Source of the DNA: Campylobacteraceae bacterium
Lineage (GTDB): Bacteria > Campylobacterota > Campylobacteria > Campylobacterales > Sulfurovaceae
Direction: 5' to 3'
DNA length: 6,483 bases
Assembly (NCBI GenBank): GCA_027066355.1
Contig: JAMONW010000148.1
Coordinates: 1 to 6,483, forward strand
In this document: positions 1 through 5,250 of the stretch, piece after piece
Position numbering within the stretch: the first letter of the stretch is position 1
How the letters are laid out: each line of letters begins with the position of its first letter
The notes under the pieces: generated by a model
Told to the model about the DNA's origin: nothing
The model's input: the letters and a program-made list of their open reading frames with translations, nothing else
Databases searched by the model: none
Program-made: the position numbers and the translations under genes

Positions 1-36
1 ATTATGCAAACACAATTAATATTAAATTTGCATAAT
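1..36. repeat. Perfect 10-bp inverted repeat at left edge (possible terminator)
   Basis: ATTATGCAAA at 1-10 is exactly complementary to TTTGCATAAT at 27-36, with a 16-nt AT-rich spacer. It lies beyond the 3' end of the minus-strand pilin gene and at the end of whatever lies to the left, so a bidirectional terminator is a reasonable guess. There is no clear T-run on the plus side after the right arm, and the minus side is cut off by the window edge. The stem may extend further left. Confidence 0.4.
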
Positions 37-95
37 ATTTAATAATCAAAAGTTATTATTTTAAGCTTAAATAAAAAATAAAGAATTATTTTACT

Positions 96-126
96 TAATT
101 ACTATGGTGTATCCCCCAGGTAATTA
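96..126 (-). terminator. Weak candidate terminator stem after the pilin gene
   Basis: TAATTAC at 96-102 pairs with GTAATTA at 120-126 (7 bp, 17-nt loop), about 20 nt past the pilin stop codon. On the minus strand the stem is followed by a T-rich but interrupted stretch (positions 95 down to 70). The stem is AT-only apart from one pair, so it would be a poor intrinsic terminator. An alternative pairing (TGTATCCC with GGGAATACA, one bulge) uses overlapping bases. Confidence 0.2.
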
Positions 127-147
127 GGGAATACAATAAGCTTATAA

Positions 148-651
148 TTATCTTACTACACCTGTTCCACCAAGAGCTATTGGTTGAGCTTCAAGTGCTT
201 TAACTGTTGGATCACTTTGAACTGCTGTAGCAATATCACTTGTTGTATCACTTCCATTAGTTATAGCAAGTTGTGCTGGTGTTCCTGCAGCTGTTCCAGA
301 ATAAGTAAACACTAAAACATCTCCACTATCACCACACATATATACAGGAGTTGACGAGAATACATCACCTGTTCCAGCTTGAGTATTACAAGTATTATCA
401 GTATATACAGGAATATCTGTAATTGCTGCTACACTTGCTGCTTCAAAGTTACCTTGACCTTTTGCAGTATAATAATTTTTAACATCATTAGTAAAACTTT
501 TTGCATTTGATACTATAGTTGCAACTTTTGCATCTGTTCTAGTTGCTGTTAATTTAGGTAAAGCAACTGCCGCTAAAATACCGATAATTACAATTACGAA
601 AATTAATTCGATCATTGTGAAACCGCGTCTCATTTGATTAGTTTGTGTCAT
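148..651 (-). CDS. Type IV pilin / pseudopilin-like protein (prepilin N-terminal methylation motif)
   Basis: Encodes 167 aa. The class III leader is short (residues 1-10, MTQTNQMRRG), with predicted prepilin-peptidase cleavage at G10|F11. The mature protein starts FTMIEL, with the conserved Glu at mature +5 (E15). A hydrophobic helix follows (about 14-31, IELIFVIVIIGILAAVAL), which anchors the subunit in the inner membrane before assembly into a pilus or type II-like fibre. The C-terminal part is Ala/Thr/Gly/Ser-rich with just two cysteines, C88 and C106, a plausible disulfide. The start at 651 is chosen because AAGGAC lies 6 nt upstream and because the leader then has normal size; the frame stays open to 753, but that extension has no pilin character. 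No other pilus gene is next to it, so whether it is a major pilin, a minor pilin or a secretion pseudopilin cannot be told from the window. Confidence 0.9.
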   Translation of the reverse strand: MTQTNQMRRGFTMIELIFVIVIIGILAAVALPKLTATRTDAKVATIVSNAKSFTNDVKNYYTAKGQGNFEAASVAAITDIPVYTDNTCNTQAGTGDVFSSTPVYMCGDSGDVLVFTYSGTAAGTPAQLAITNGSDTTSDIATAVQSDPTVKALEAQPIALGGTGVVR

Positions 652-656
652 GTTTT

Positions 657-662
657 GTCCTT
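657..662 (-). promoter_or_regulatory. Shine-Dalgarno that fixes the pilin start
   Basis: On the minus strand AAGGAC sits 5 nt before the ATG at 651. The in-frame upstream candidate starts (753 and 729) would give a 34- or 26-residue extension ahead of a normal prepilin leader. Confidence 0.7.
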
Positions 663-771
663 TTAATTTAATTTCTTTCGACAGTGAAATAATATCAACA
701 CTTTTCTTAAATAAACATAAAATTTCCATTATTTTACAAAAAAATATTAACATTAAATGGGGTATTTTATT

Positions 772-794
772 ATTATATGGTATAAATATGTCAA
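772..794 (-). promoter_or_regulatory. Candidate promoter for the pilin gene
   Basis: On the minus strand a perfect TATAAT lies at 772-777, about 120 nt upstream of the pilin ATG. A TTGACA occurs at 789-794, but the spacer to that TATAAT is only 11 nt, so the two do not form a normal sigma-70 pair. In Campylobacterota the -35 is often not recognisable and the -10 alone may define the promoter. A long untranslated leader (roughly 115 nt) would follow. Confidence 0.35.
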
Positions 795-837
795 TTTTAT
801 TGTCTTTTTAAAAAAAATTATTTATAAGAGTTCTCCT

Positions 838-872
838 TAAATAGGGGCTTTGCGACGAATTGGGACTATTTA
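838..872. repeat. Short hairpin with GC-richer loop upstream of the pilin gene
   Basis: TAAATAG at 838-844 pairs with CTATTTA at 866-872 (7 bp), enclosing a 21-nt loop that is much GC-richer than its surroundings and contains GGGCTTTGCGACGAATTGGG. Function is unknown. It could be an intergenic repeat or the terminator of the upstream minus-strand operon, but no T-tract follows immediately. Confidence 0.3.
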
Positions 873-924
873 TTTAAAAAAATTTACATTTTTTCCATTA
901 AATGGTGGTGAAATTAAAAATTAA

Positions 925-945
925 AGATTGAAGATTGAAGATTGA
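925..945. repeat. Three perfect tandem copies of a heptamer (AGATTGA)
   Basis: AGATTGA is repeated three times without error at 925-931, 932-938 and 939-945, followed by a partial fourth copy (GATT, 946-949) that runs into the hairpin at 947. It lies in non-coding DNA, so any slippage here would not change a protein. Confidence 0.85.
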
Positions 946-946
946 G

Positions 947-967
947 ATTCCGGGTCAAGCCCGGAAT
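947..967. repeat. Perfect 8-bp GC-rich hairpin (possible bidirectional terminator or REP-like element)
   Basis: ATTCCGGG at 947-954 and CCCGGAAT at 960-967 form a perfect stem around the 5-nt loop TCAAG. It lies downstream (minus strand) of the two small genes at 1152-1629 and may end their transcript, although no T-run follows on the minus strand. It forms the start of the first unit of the degenerate 36-bp tandem array. Confidence 0.7.
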
Positions 968-1150
968 GACTGGGTGTTTATTATTTTAGATTATGCCCGA
1001 TGGCTAGGCATATGTTGTTTTAAGTCAAGTCCGAAATAACTAAGTATTTGTTGTTTTGGGTTAAGCCAAGAATAAGGGGGTGTTTTATATCTTGTATTAT
1101 GCCCAAAATAATGGAGTGTTTTATATTTTGGTTAAACCCAATATGGTGGA
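951..1150. repeat. Degenerate tandem repeat, about six copies of ~36 bp
   Basis: A core resembling GTYAAGCCC, followed by GAAATAA, GGGTGTTT and TTATTTTG, recurs with the GCCC-equivalent tetramer at 959, 995, 1029, 1065, 1101 and 1136, giving spacings of 36, 34, 36, 36 and 35 nt. Copies 2 and 5 start ATTATGCCC, while copies 1, 3, 4 and 6 start with GTCAAG, GTTAAG or GTTAAA, which hints at a higher-order unit of three copies (~106 nt). No long open frame on either strand uses it. With the heptamer and hairpins it accounts for most of the gene-free stretch 754-1151. Confidence 0.75.
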
Positions 1151-1151
1151 G

Positions 1152-1370
1152 TTAGCTCTCTATTTCGTTAATTATGCTCTCTATCTCTCTGTCGTAGTCG
1201 TGAGTTTTGGCTGCTAAGCGTAAATATGCAGTAAAGAGTGCTTCTATTGAGTTATCTCTATTAATATCAACTCCTGATTTCTCTAAATCCTCTTTTATAA
1301 ACTCATAAAAGTTGTTATCTAACTTTTTTGCCTTTATTCTTAAACCTTTTATGCTTAGAGTTAAATCCAT
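1152..1370 (-). CDS. Conserved-looking small hypothetical protein, 72 aa
   Basis: I do not recognise the family. The protein is small and charged, with no cysteines, signal peptide or membrane segment, so it is probably cytoplasmic. An N-terminal segment that alternates like a beta-strand (MDLTLSIKGLRIKAKKL) is followed by two helical stretches (about residues 20-32 and 42-71). The last of these (NSIEALFTAYLRLAAKTHDY then EIESIINEIE) is amphipathic and could dimerise or pair with the coiled-coil protein encoded just upstream. The ATG at 1370 has a full AAGGAGG ribosome site that overlaps the stop codon of the upstream gene; only 10 nt separate them, so the two are almost certainly co-transcribed and translationally coupled. 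The helix pattern faintly recalls ZapA C-termini, but this is too weak for a name. Confidence 0.8.
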   Translation of the reverse strand: MDLTLSIKGLRIKAKKLDNNFYEFIKEDLEKSGVDINRDNSIEALFTAYLRLAAKTHDYDREIESIINEIES

Positions 1371-1375
1371 TTTAT

Positions 1376-1382
1376 CCTCCTT
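1376..1382 (-). promoter_or_regulatory. Strong Shine-Dalgarno overlapping upstream stop codon (translational coupling)
   Basis: On the minus strand AAGGAGG begins inside the TAA stop (1381-1383) of the coiled-coil gene and lies 5 nt before the ATG at 1370. Ribosomes terminating on the first gene would stop on the initiation site of the second. Confidence 0.75.
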
Positions 1383-1629
1383 AATCTAGTAGTGCTTCAA
1401 CATTTTCTAAAATGCTCTCTATCTCAATATCTTTCTCTTCAATCTCTTGTTTTAATCTATCAATCTCTTTTTTAAGTGATTCTATCTCCTCTTCTAGCTG
1501 AGTTGTATCTTGCACACTAGAACCACCACTTTTTAACTGTGCTTTTAACTCTTTGTTCTCTTTTTCTATTGCTTCATAGTTTGTTTTCCACTCATCTATT
1601 TTAGCTTTTAATCTCTCAAGAGCTGTCAT
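1381..1629 (-). CDS. Small coiled-coil protein, 82 aa (ZapB-like build)
   Basis: Almost the whole protein is a predicted coiled coil: heptad-like runs span about residues 4-33 (LERLKAKIDEWKTNYEAIEK onwards) and 44-80 (LEEEIESLKKEIDRLKQEIE onwards), split by a flexible GGSSVQDT linker at 35-42. No cysteine, signal or membrane segment is visible, so it should be cytoplasmic. Length, full-length coiled coil and a hydrophobic C-terminal tail (IESILENVEALLD) resemble the cell-division factor ZapB, which cross-links ZapA-FtsZ at the septum; coiled coils look alike, so this is a structural comparison only. The ATG at 1629 is supported by AAGGAA 4 nt upstream. It is first in a two-gene operon, divergent from uvrB. 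Confidence 0.85.
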   Translation of the reverse strand: MTALERLKAKIDEWKTNYEAIEKENKELKAQLKSGGSSVQDTTQLEEEIESLKKEIDRLKQEIEEKDIEIESILENVEALLD

Positions 1630-1639
1630 TTTATTCCTT

Positions 1640-1715
1640 TTTTAAGAATTGTTTAGCTAATAATAACATTTTATTAGTAAAATATCACAATATATTATAT
1701 ATAAGGATAGAGATT
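1640..1715. promoter_or_regulatory. Divergent promoter region between the small-gene operon and uvrB
   Basis: The 86-nt gap must hold promoters for both directions. On the minus strand TATTAT (1660-1665) is a possible -10 about 30 nt before the coiled-coil gene. On the plus strand TAAAAT (1678-1683) or the TATATTATATA run (1691-1701) could serve uvrB; the first leaves room for a short leader with the ribosome site. A perfect 7-bp inverted repeat (CTAATAA 1657-1663, TTATTAG 1671-1677) overlaps these boxes and could be an operator, though AT-rich repeats of this size can arise by chance. No E. coli-type LexA box is seen. Confidence 0.35.
1703..1707 (+). promoter_or_regulatory. Shine-Dalgarno that fixes a TTG start for uvrB
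   Basis: AAGGA at 1703-1707 is followed 8 nt later by TTG at 1716. The protein then begins MANFKLNSSYKPSGDQPQAI, which is where UvrB proteins normally begin. A TTG start suggests deliberately modest translation. Confidence 0.75.
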
Positions 1716-3692
1716 TTGGCTAATTTTAAATTAAATAGTAGTTATAAACCATCTGGTGATCAACCACAAGCTATAGAGAAGTTGGTAAATTCTATTCAAA
1801 AGAATAACCACTACCAAACTTTGCTAGGAGTTACTGGTAGTGGAAAAACTTTTACAATGGCAAATGTTATAGAAAAAACAGGCAAACCAACACTTATTAT
1901 GACGCATAATAAAACTTTAGCAGCCCAGCTTTATAGCGAATTTAAGAGCTTTTTTCCAGAAAATCATGTAGAGTATTTTATAAGCTATTATGACTACTAT
2001 CAGCCAGAAGCCTACCTTCCACGCCAAGATCTCTTTATTGAAAAAGATAGCTCTATTAATGAAGAGTTAGAGAGATTGCGTCTAAGCGCAACTGCTAGTT
2101 TACTAAGCCATGATGATGTAATTGTGGTAGCTTCAGTTAGTGCAAATTATGGGCTTGGAAGTCCACAAGATTATAAAGATATTGTGCAAAAGCTACAAGT
2201 TGGGCAAGAGTATAACCAAAGAGCTTTGCTTATGCGCTTTGTTGATATGGGGTATAAGCGAAATGATGCCTATTTTGATAGGGGTGATTTTAGGGTAAAT
2301 GGTGAAGTTATTGATATTTTTCCAGCATATAATGAGGAGTTGGCTTACAGAATTGAGTTTTTTGGCGATGAGATAGAGGCAATTTATAGTTTTGATATTT
2401 TAAATGGGCAAAAAATCGCAAATTATAAAGAGATTACAATATACTCTACAAACCCATTTATTGTGGCTAAAGATAAATTAGCAAATGCAATAAAAAGTAT
2501 CGAAAAAGAGCTTGGTGAGCGTTTGGCATTTTATAAAAAAGAGGGGCGAATGGTTGAGTATAATCGCCTAAAGCAAAGAACAGAATTTGATTTAGAGATG
2601 CTTGAAAGCACAGGTAGTTGCAAAGGGATAGAGAACTATTCACGCCACCTCACAGGTAAAAAAGAGGGAGAAACGCCATATTCGATGATGGATTATTTTG
2701 AGATGATGCATGGTAAAGATTATATGGTGATGGTTGATGAATCGCATGTATCATTGCCACAATTTAGAGGGATGTATGCAGGTGATAGAAGCCGAAAAGA
2801 GGTGCTTGTAGAGCATGGATTTAGATTACCAAGTGCGCTTGATAACCGTCCTTTGAGGTTTGAAGAGTATATAAATAAGGCTCCAAGCTTTCTTTTTGTT
2901 TCAGCAACTCCGGGGGAGTTTGAGGTTGAAAACTCTAGCGTTATTGCAGAGCAAATTGTGCGCCCAACTGGATTAATAGACCCAGTAATTGAGGTAGTAG
3001 ATAGCAATAATCAAGTAGCAAAACTGTATGATGAGATTAAAAAGGTAGTAGATAGAGGCGAAAAGGTGCTTGTTACGGTGCTTACAAAAAAGATGGCAGA
3101 GGAGCTTACTACATTTTATAATGATTTGGGGCTTAGAGTGCAGTATATGCATAGCGATTTAGATGCAATTGAGAGAAATCAAATAATTAGAGGGCTTAGG
3201 GTTGGAGAGTTTGATGTTTTAGTTGGAATTAATTTGCTAAGAGAAGGGCTTGATTTGCCAGAAGTTTCACTTGTGGCAATTTTAGATGCTGATAAAGAGG
3301 GCTTTTTGCGCTCAACTACTGCACTTATACAAACAGTTGGAAGGGCTGCTAGAAATGTTAATGGCAAGGCTATTATGTATGCTAAGAGGGTAACAAAATC
3401 TATGAAAGAGTGTATAGATACCACAGAAGCTAGAAGAGAAAAGCAGATAGCTTATAATAAAAAGCACAACATCACCCCAAAAAGCACAACAAGAACGCTA
3501 GATACAAACCTAAAAGTAGAAGATAGTGGAGAGCTTTATAACAAAGCTAGTAAAAAAGAGAAAATTCCAGCCAAAGAGCGCCAAAAAATTATAAAAGAGC
3601 TAAAAGCCAAGATGTTAGCAGCTTCAAAACGCCTAGATTTTGAAGAAGCCGCAAGATGCAGGGATGAGATAGCTAAGATTAAGAAACTTTAA
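1716..3692 (+). CDS. uvrB: Excinuclease ABC subunit B (UvrB)
   Basis: Encodes 658 aa, close to the usual family length and complete. UvrB is the damage-verifying subunit of nucleotide excision repair: UvrA loads it on DNA, it opens the strands around the lesion using ATP, then recruits UvrC for incision; UvrD and Pol I finish the job in the cytoplasm. Seen in order: N-terminal YKPSGDQPQAI (10-20), Walker A GVTGSGKT (38-45), the Tyr-rich beta-hairpin that clamps DNA (about 91-115, YYDYYQPEAYLPRQD), the helicase motif II DESH (341-344), the C-terminal helicase half with motif VI QTVGRAAR (539-546), and the UVR/UvrC-interaction domain in the last ~37 residues (LDFEEAARCRDEI). All key residues look intact. 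It starts at TTG and is divergent from the small-gene operon. It is convergent with the DUF1858-type gene, with repeats filling the space between their ends. No second gene follows it, so it is probably monocistronic. Confidence 0.98.
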   Translation: MANFKLNSSYKPSGDQPQAIEKLVNSIQKNNHYQTLLGVTGSGKTFTMANVIEKTGKPTLIMTHNKTLAAQLYSEFKSFFPENHVEYFISYYDYYQPEAYLPRQDLFIEKDSSINEELERLRLSATASLLSHDDVIVVASVSANYGLGSPQDYKDIVQKLQVGQEYNQRALLMRFVDMGYKRNDAYFDRGDFRVNGEVIDIFPAYNEELAYRIEFFGDEIEAIYSFDILNGQKIANYKEITIYSTNPFIVAKDKLANAIKSIEKELGERLAFYKKEGRMVEYNRLKQRTEFDLEMLESTGSCKGIENYSRHLTGKKEGETPYSMMDYFEMMHGKDYMVMVDESHVSLPQFRGMYAGDRSRKEVLVEHGFRLPSALDNRPLRFEEYINKAPSFLFVSATPGEFEVENSSVIAEQIVRPTGLIDPVIEVVDSNNQVAKLYDEIKKVVDRGEKVLVTVLTKKMAEELTTFYNDLGLRVQYMHSDLDAIERNQIIRGLRVGEFDVLVGINLLREGLDLPEVSLVAILDADKEGFLRSTTALIQTVGRAARNVNGKAIMYAKRVTKSMKECIDTTEARREKQIAYNKKHNITPKSTTRTLDTNLKVEDSGELYNKASKKEKIPAKERQKIIKELKAKMLAASKRLDFEEAARCRDEIAKIKKL

Positions 3693-3700
3693 GAGTTTGA

Positions 3701-4066
3701 GGAAGCGTGAATTTCTCAAAGAGAGTGCAAAGGCACAAGGTTTTCGCGCCAAAGATTTAAACTTCACTATATATTAAGCTCTCGACCGGAACAAGTTCCG
3801 GTTTCCGTGTGCTGGAAGCGTGAACTTGTTCGCGCTAAAGGTTTGAACTTCACAGCAGATGCAATTTCTGACCGGAACAAGTTCCGGTTTCCAAGGCTAG
3901 AAAATTTAAACTTTAATGCAACATCGCATCTTCAAGAGTATCTGGAAGCGTGAACTTGTTCGCGCCAAAGGTTTAAACTTCACTGCAAATGCAATTTCTG
4001 ACCGGAACAAGTTCCGGTTTCCGAGGGTTATTGCGTTTTCATTTTTGCGCCAAAGATTTAACTTCA
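3701..4066. repeat. Array of alternating inverted palindromic repeats between convergent genes
   Basis: This gene-free 395-bp gap is built from two related modules. Type A (about 40 bp) starts GGAAGCGTGAACTTGTTCGC and ends TTTAAACTTCAC; type B (23 bp) is GACC, GGAACAAGTTCC, GGTTTCC. Complete or near-complete copies: A at 3701-3767 (carrying an insertion), 3814-3853 and 3944-3983; B at 3784-3806, 3870-3892 and 4000-4022. A-tail remnants occur near 3901-3918 and 4047-4066. The reverse complement of B aligns to the first 23 bp of A (GGAA, then C, then GAACTTGTTC are shared), so A and B are inverted relatives. The two A+B units 3814-3892 and 3944-4022 are 79 nt each and differ at 4 positions. The same family recurs at 6372-6475. 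It resembles REP/BIME-type or MITE-type intergenic repeats. Confidence 0.9.
3789..3831. repeat. Large hairpin formed by adjacent B and A modules
   Basis: Arms 3789-3806 and 3814-3831 pair over 18 positions: 10 perfect base pairs (GAACAAGTTC with GAACTTGTTC), two mismatches, then six pairs including one G-U, closing a 7-nt loop GTGTGCT. Transcribed from either side, this would fold strongly, so it may cap the 3' ends of uvrB and the convergent gene. Confidence 0.65.
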
Positions 4067-4078
4067 ATAAGCAATAAC
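4027..4078. repeat. 8-bp inverted repeat bracketing the last A-tail remnant
   Basis: GTTATTGC at 4027-4034 is perfectly complementary to GCAATAAC at 4071-4078, enclosing 36 nt that contain a partial repeat module (GCGCCAAAGATTTAACTTCA). It begins 10 nt past the stop codon of the minus-strand gene ending at 4088 and could act as its 3' stem, though no T-tract follows. Confidence 0.5.
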
Positions 4079-4087
4079 ACGCTACAA

Positions 4088-4594
4088 CTAAATACTGATA
4101 TATGTTATAAAATTCTCACTATCAATCTCTTTAACAAAAACTTTTTTACCACTCTTTTTAAACTCTTCAATAAGTGGCTCTGGTAAAAAGTCTGATTTTA
4201 GGGCTACTACGCTATGCTCTTTTAGGGCTTTATTTACCTCTGCAAGTGGATTTTTTTCGGCATCTAGTAACTCATTTGCATCTAGTGTTAAAGTTGCATC
4301 TTTTGTCCAATTTGGCTCTGGTATATCATTGCTTTTAGGCTCTTTAATACTATTTGATTTAGCCACTAAAGGCTCTTGCCCAACTGCTACTCTAAGCTTA
4401 TTTACCAAATCTATCGAATCCATCCCTCCAATCATAGCAGCTTGTTTTACTGAAGCCACCTTTGCAAGAGTTCTTCTTAAAATTGGATTATTTAATTTTT
4501 TAAATTTAGGATTAATTGATATTAAAATATCTTTCATTCCATCATAACTGTTTAATAGCTCTGCTATTTTTGTATCTTCTGTAATATTACTCAT
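4088..4594 (-). CDS. DUF1858-domain protein with DUF2249-like C-terminal domain
   Basis: Encodes 168 aa, cytoplasmic by composition, with no cysteines or membrane segments. Residues 4-72 match the general DUF1858 pattern: ITEDTKIAELL, a gap, then INPKFKKLNNPILRRTLAKV and a helix ending LVNKLRVAVG. Residues 74-100 form a low-complexity linker rich in Pro, Ser and Lys. Residues 101-168 (LDANELLDAEKNPLAEVNKAL, then FLPEPLIEEFKKSGKKVFVKEI) follow the DUF2249 build, a small alpha/beta fold with a TusA-like look. Proteins pairing such domains are often found near nitric-oxide or iron-sulfur repair functions (relatives of the ScdA/RIC N-terminus), but a biochemical role is not established and the lack of cysteines argues against direct thiol or metal chemistry here. 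The ATG at 4594 has AAGGAG 6 nt upstream. It is convergent with uvrB, and 198 nt separate it from the next minus-strand gene, so it is probably its own transcript. Confidence 0.85.
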   Translation of the reverse strand: MSNITEDTKIAELLNSYDGMKDILISINPKFKKLNNPILRRTLAKVASVKQAAMIGGMDSIDLVNKLRVAVGQEPLVAKSNSIKEPKSNDIPEPNWTKDATLTLDANELLDAEKNPLAEVNKALKEHSVVALKSDFLPEPLIEEFKKSGKKVFVKEIDSENFITYISI

Positions 4595-4620
4595 CTTTTT
4601 CTCCTTGGAAAAATTTTACT

Positions 4621-4626
4621 ATCATA
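4621..4626 (-). promoter_or_regulatory. Candidate -10 box for the DUF1858-type gene
   Basis: On the minus strand TATGAT lies at 4621-4626, about 27 nt before the ATG and upstream of the AAGGAG ribosome site (4601-4606). The DNA further upstream is A/T-rich with runs of A, as often seen at Campylobacterota promoters; no -35 is clear. Confidence 0.3.
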
Positions 4627-4755
4627 ACTAATCTATCTTTTACTCTTTTTTTCTTAAAGTTTGCTATTTACCAATTAATTACTTTATAATTCTAAAAGCC
4701 ATGATAAGAGGAACTATTAATATTTTTACTATAAATAACTATTTACACTAAGTTA

Positions 4756-4823
4756 TGTTACAAAAATTATCATATTTGTTACAATTATTTTATCATCTCT
4801 CCAATATGTGAAATTTTGTAACA
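4756..4823. repeat. Three copies of TGTTACAA around the thioesterase stop codon
   Basis: TGTTACAA occurs at 4756-4763 and 4777-4784 in the same direction (21 bp apart, two helical turns) and inverted at 4816-4823 inside the coding 3' end. The copies at 4777 and 4816 could pair as an 8-bp stem with a 31-nt loop spanning the stop codon, possibly a weak terminator; alternatively the direct pair could be a protein-binding site. AT-rich background makes chance occurrence possible. Confidence 0.35.
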
Positions 4824-5176
4824 TAGGTTTTAAATTCACCTTTAAAAACTATTTTTCTATCAACACTAGCTACTATTTCGACTGTAGATTTTGCATCTTT
4901 TTGTGATATTAATCTACCCTCAAATGTTACAACTTCACCCAATTTAATAGGTGCTAAAAAGCTAACATTAGCTCCTATTAAAACTACATTAGGCTCATTA
5001 ATTGTAGCCATTGCACAAAAATCTGCTGCACTAAATGTAAACCCACCATGTATTAAACCACTCTCATCTGCTACCATATCTATATTTGTATGCAACACTA
5101 CTTTTGCATAATTTTTACTTAGTTTAACAACTTTTCCACTATATCTTGAATCAATATTTTTATGTGTTTTTAACAT
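4793..5176 (-). CDS. Hotdog-fold protein, PaaI/acyl-CoA thioesterase-like
   Basis: Encodes 127 aa, typical single-hotdog length, cytoplasmic. The signature is the HGG loop (IHGGFTFSAADFCAMATIN, residues 42-60), where H43-G44-G45 opens the long central helix and D52 sits where PaaI-type enzymes carry the acidic catalytic residue. The following strands (NVVLIGANVSFLAPIKLGEVVTFEGRLI) match the rest of the fold, including the conserved turn before the F.AP.. LG segment. Such proteins hydrolyse acyl-CoA thioesters or bind acyl groups; the substrate cannot be read from the sequence, and the fold also serves in non-enzymatic regulators such as FapR. The ATG at 5176 is preceded by AGGGGA 4 nt upstream. 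It is divergent from the channel gene, sharing a 74-bp promoter region, and appears monocistronic. Confidence 0.88.
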   Translation of the reverse strand: MLKTHKNIDSRYSGKVVKLSKNYAKVVLHTNIDMVADESGLIHGGFTFSAADFCAMATINEPNVVLIGANVSFLAPIKLGEVVTFEGRLISQKDAKSTVEIVASVDRKIVFKGEFKTYVTKFHILER

Positions 5177-5208
5177 TTTATCCCCTAATATCTTATTATT
5201 TTTTTTAT

Positions 5209-5214
5209 TTTATA
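5209..5214 (-). promoter_or_regulatory. Candidate -10 box for the thioesterase-like gene
   Basis: On the minus strand TATAAA (followed by AT) lies at 5209-5214, 32 nt before the ATG at 5176, giving a leader of about 25 nt with room for the AGGGGA ribosome site at 5181-5186. Confidence 0.35.
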
Positions 5215-5237
5215 GCCTTAAATAAAACTTTAATAAG

Positions 5238-5243
5238 TATAAT
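5238..5243 (+). promoter_or_regulatory. Perfect TATAAT -10 box just before the channel gene
   Basis: TATAAT at 5238-5243 lies only 7 nt before the ATG at 5251, so a transcript from it would start at or next to the start codon. No Shine-Dalgarno is visible between box and ATG. The upstream DNA is T-rich (5193-5213) and there is no clear -35. Confidence 0.4.
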
Positions 5244-5250
5244 TCTAACT

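Noticed and set aside
652..753. Longer pilin starting at 753
   Set aside because: It adds 34 residues before a normal prepilin leader, and the ATG at 651 has a good ribosome site.
789..794. TTGACA as a classical -35 for the pilin promoter
   Set aside because: Spacing to the good TATAAT is only 11 nt, and the hexamers at 16-18 nt spacing match TATAAT poorly.
829..837. Ribosome-site-like AAGGAGAA on the minus strand
   Set aside because: No start codon follows at a usable distance and stop codons come at once, so it is most likely chance.
951..1150. CRISPR array, because of the ~36-bp periodicity
   Set aside because: The repeats adjoin head to tail with no unique spacers between them and are degenerate; no cas gene is present.
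2720..3424. Minus-strand open frames inside uvrB (2720-3007 and 3179-3424)
   Set aside because: They lie fully within a well-conserved gene on the other strand and resemble no protein family.
3989..4186. Small plus-strand open frame of 65 codons
   Set aside because: It starts in the palindromic repeat, overlaps the DUF1858-type gene on the other strand and has no ribosome site; its product looks like translated repeat.
4329..4547. Plus-strand open frame inside the DUF1858-type gene
   Set aside because: It is antisense to a gene with recognisable domains and has no start signal.
5146..5250. Longer channel protein starting at TTG 5146
   Set aside because: It overlaps the divergent thioesterase gene by 31 nt, has no ribosome site and puts a second hydrophobic stretch before a clean signal peptide at 5251.
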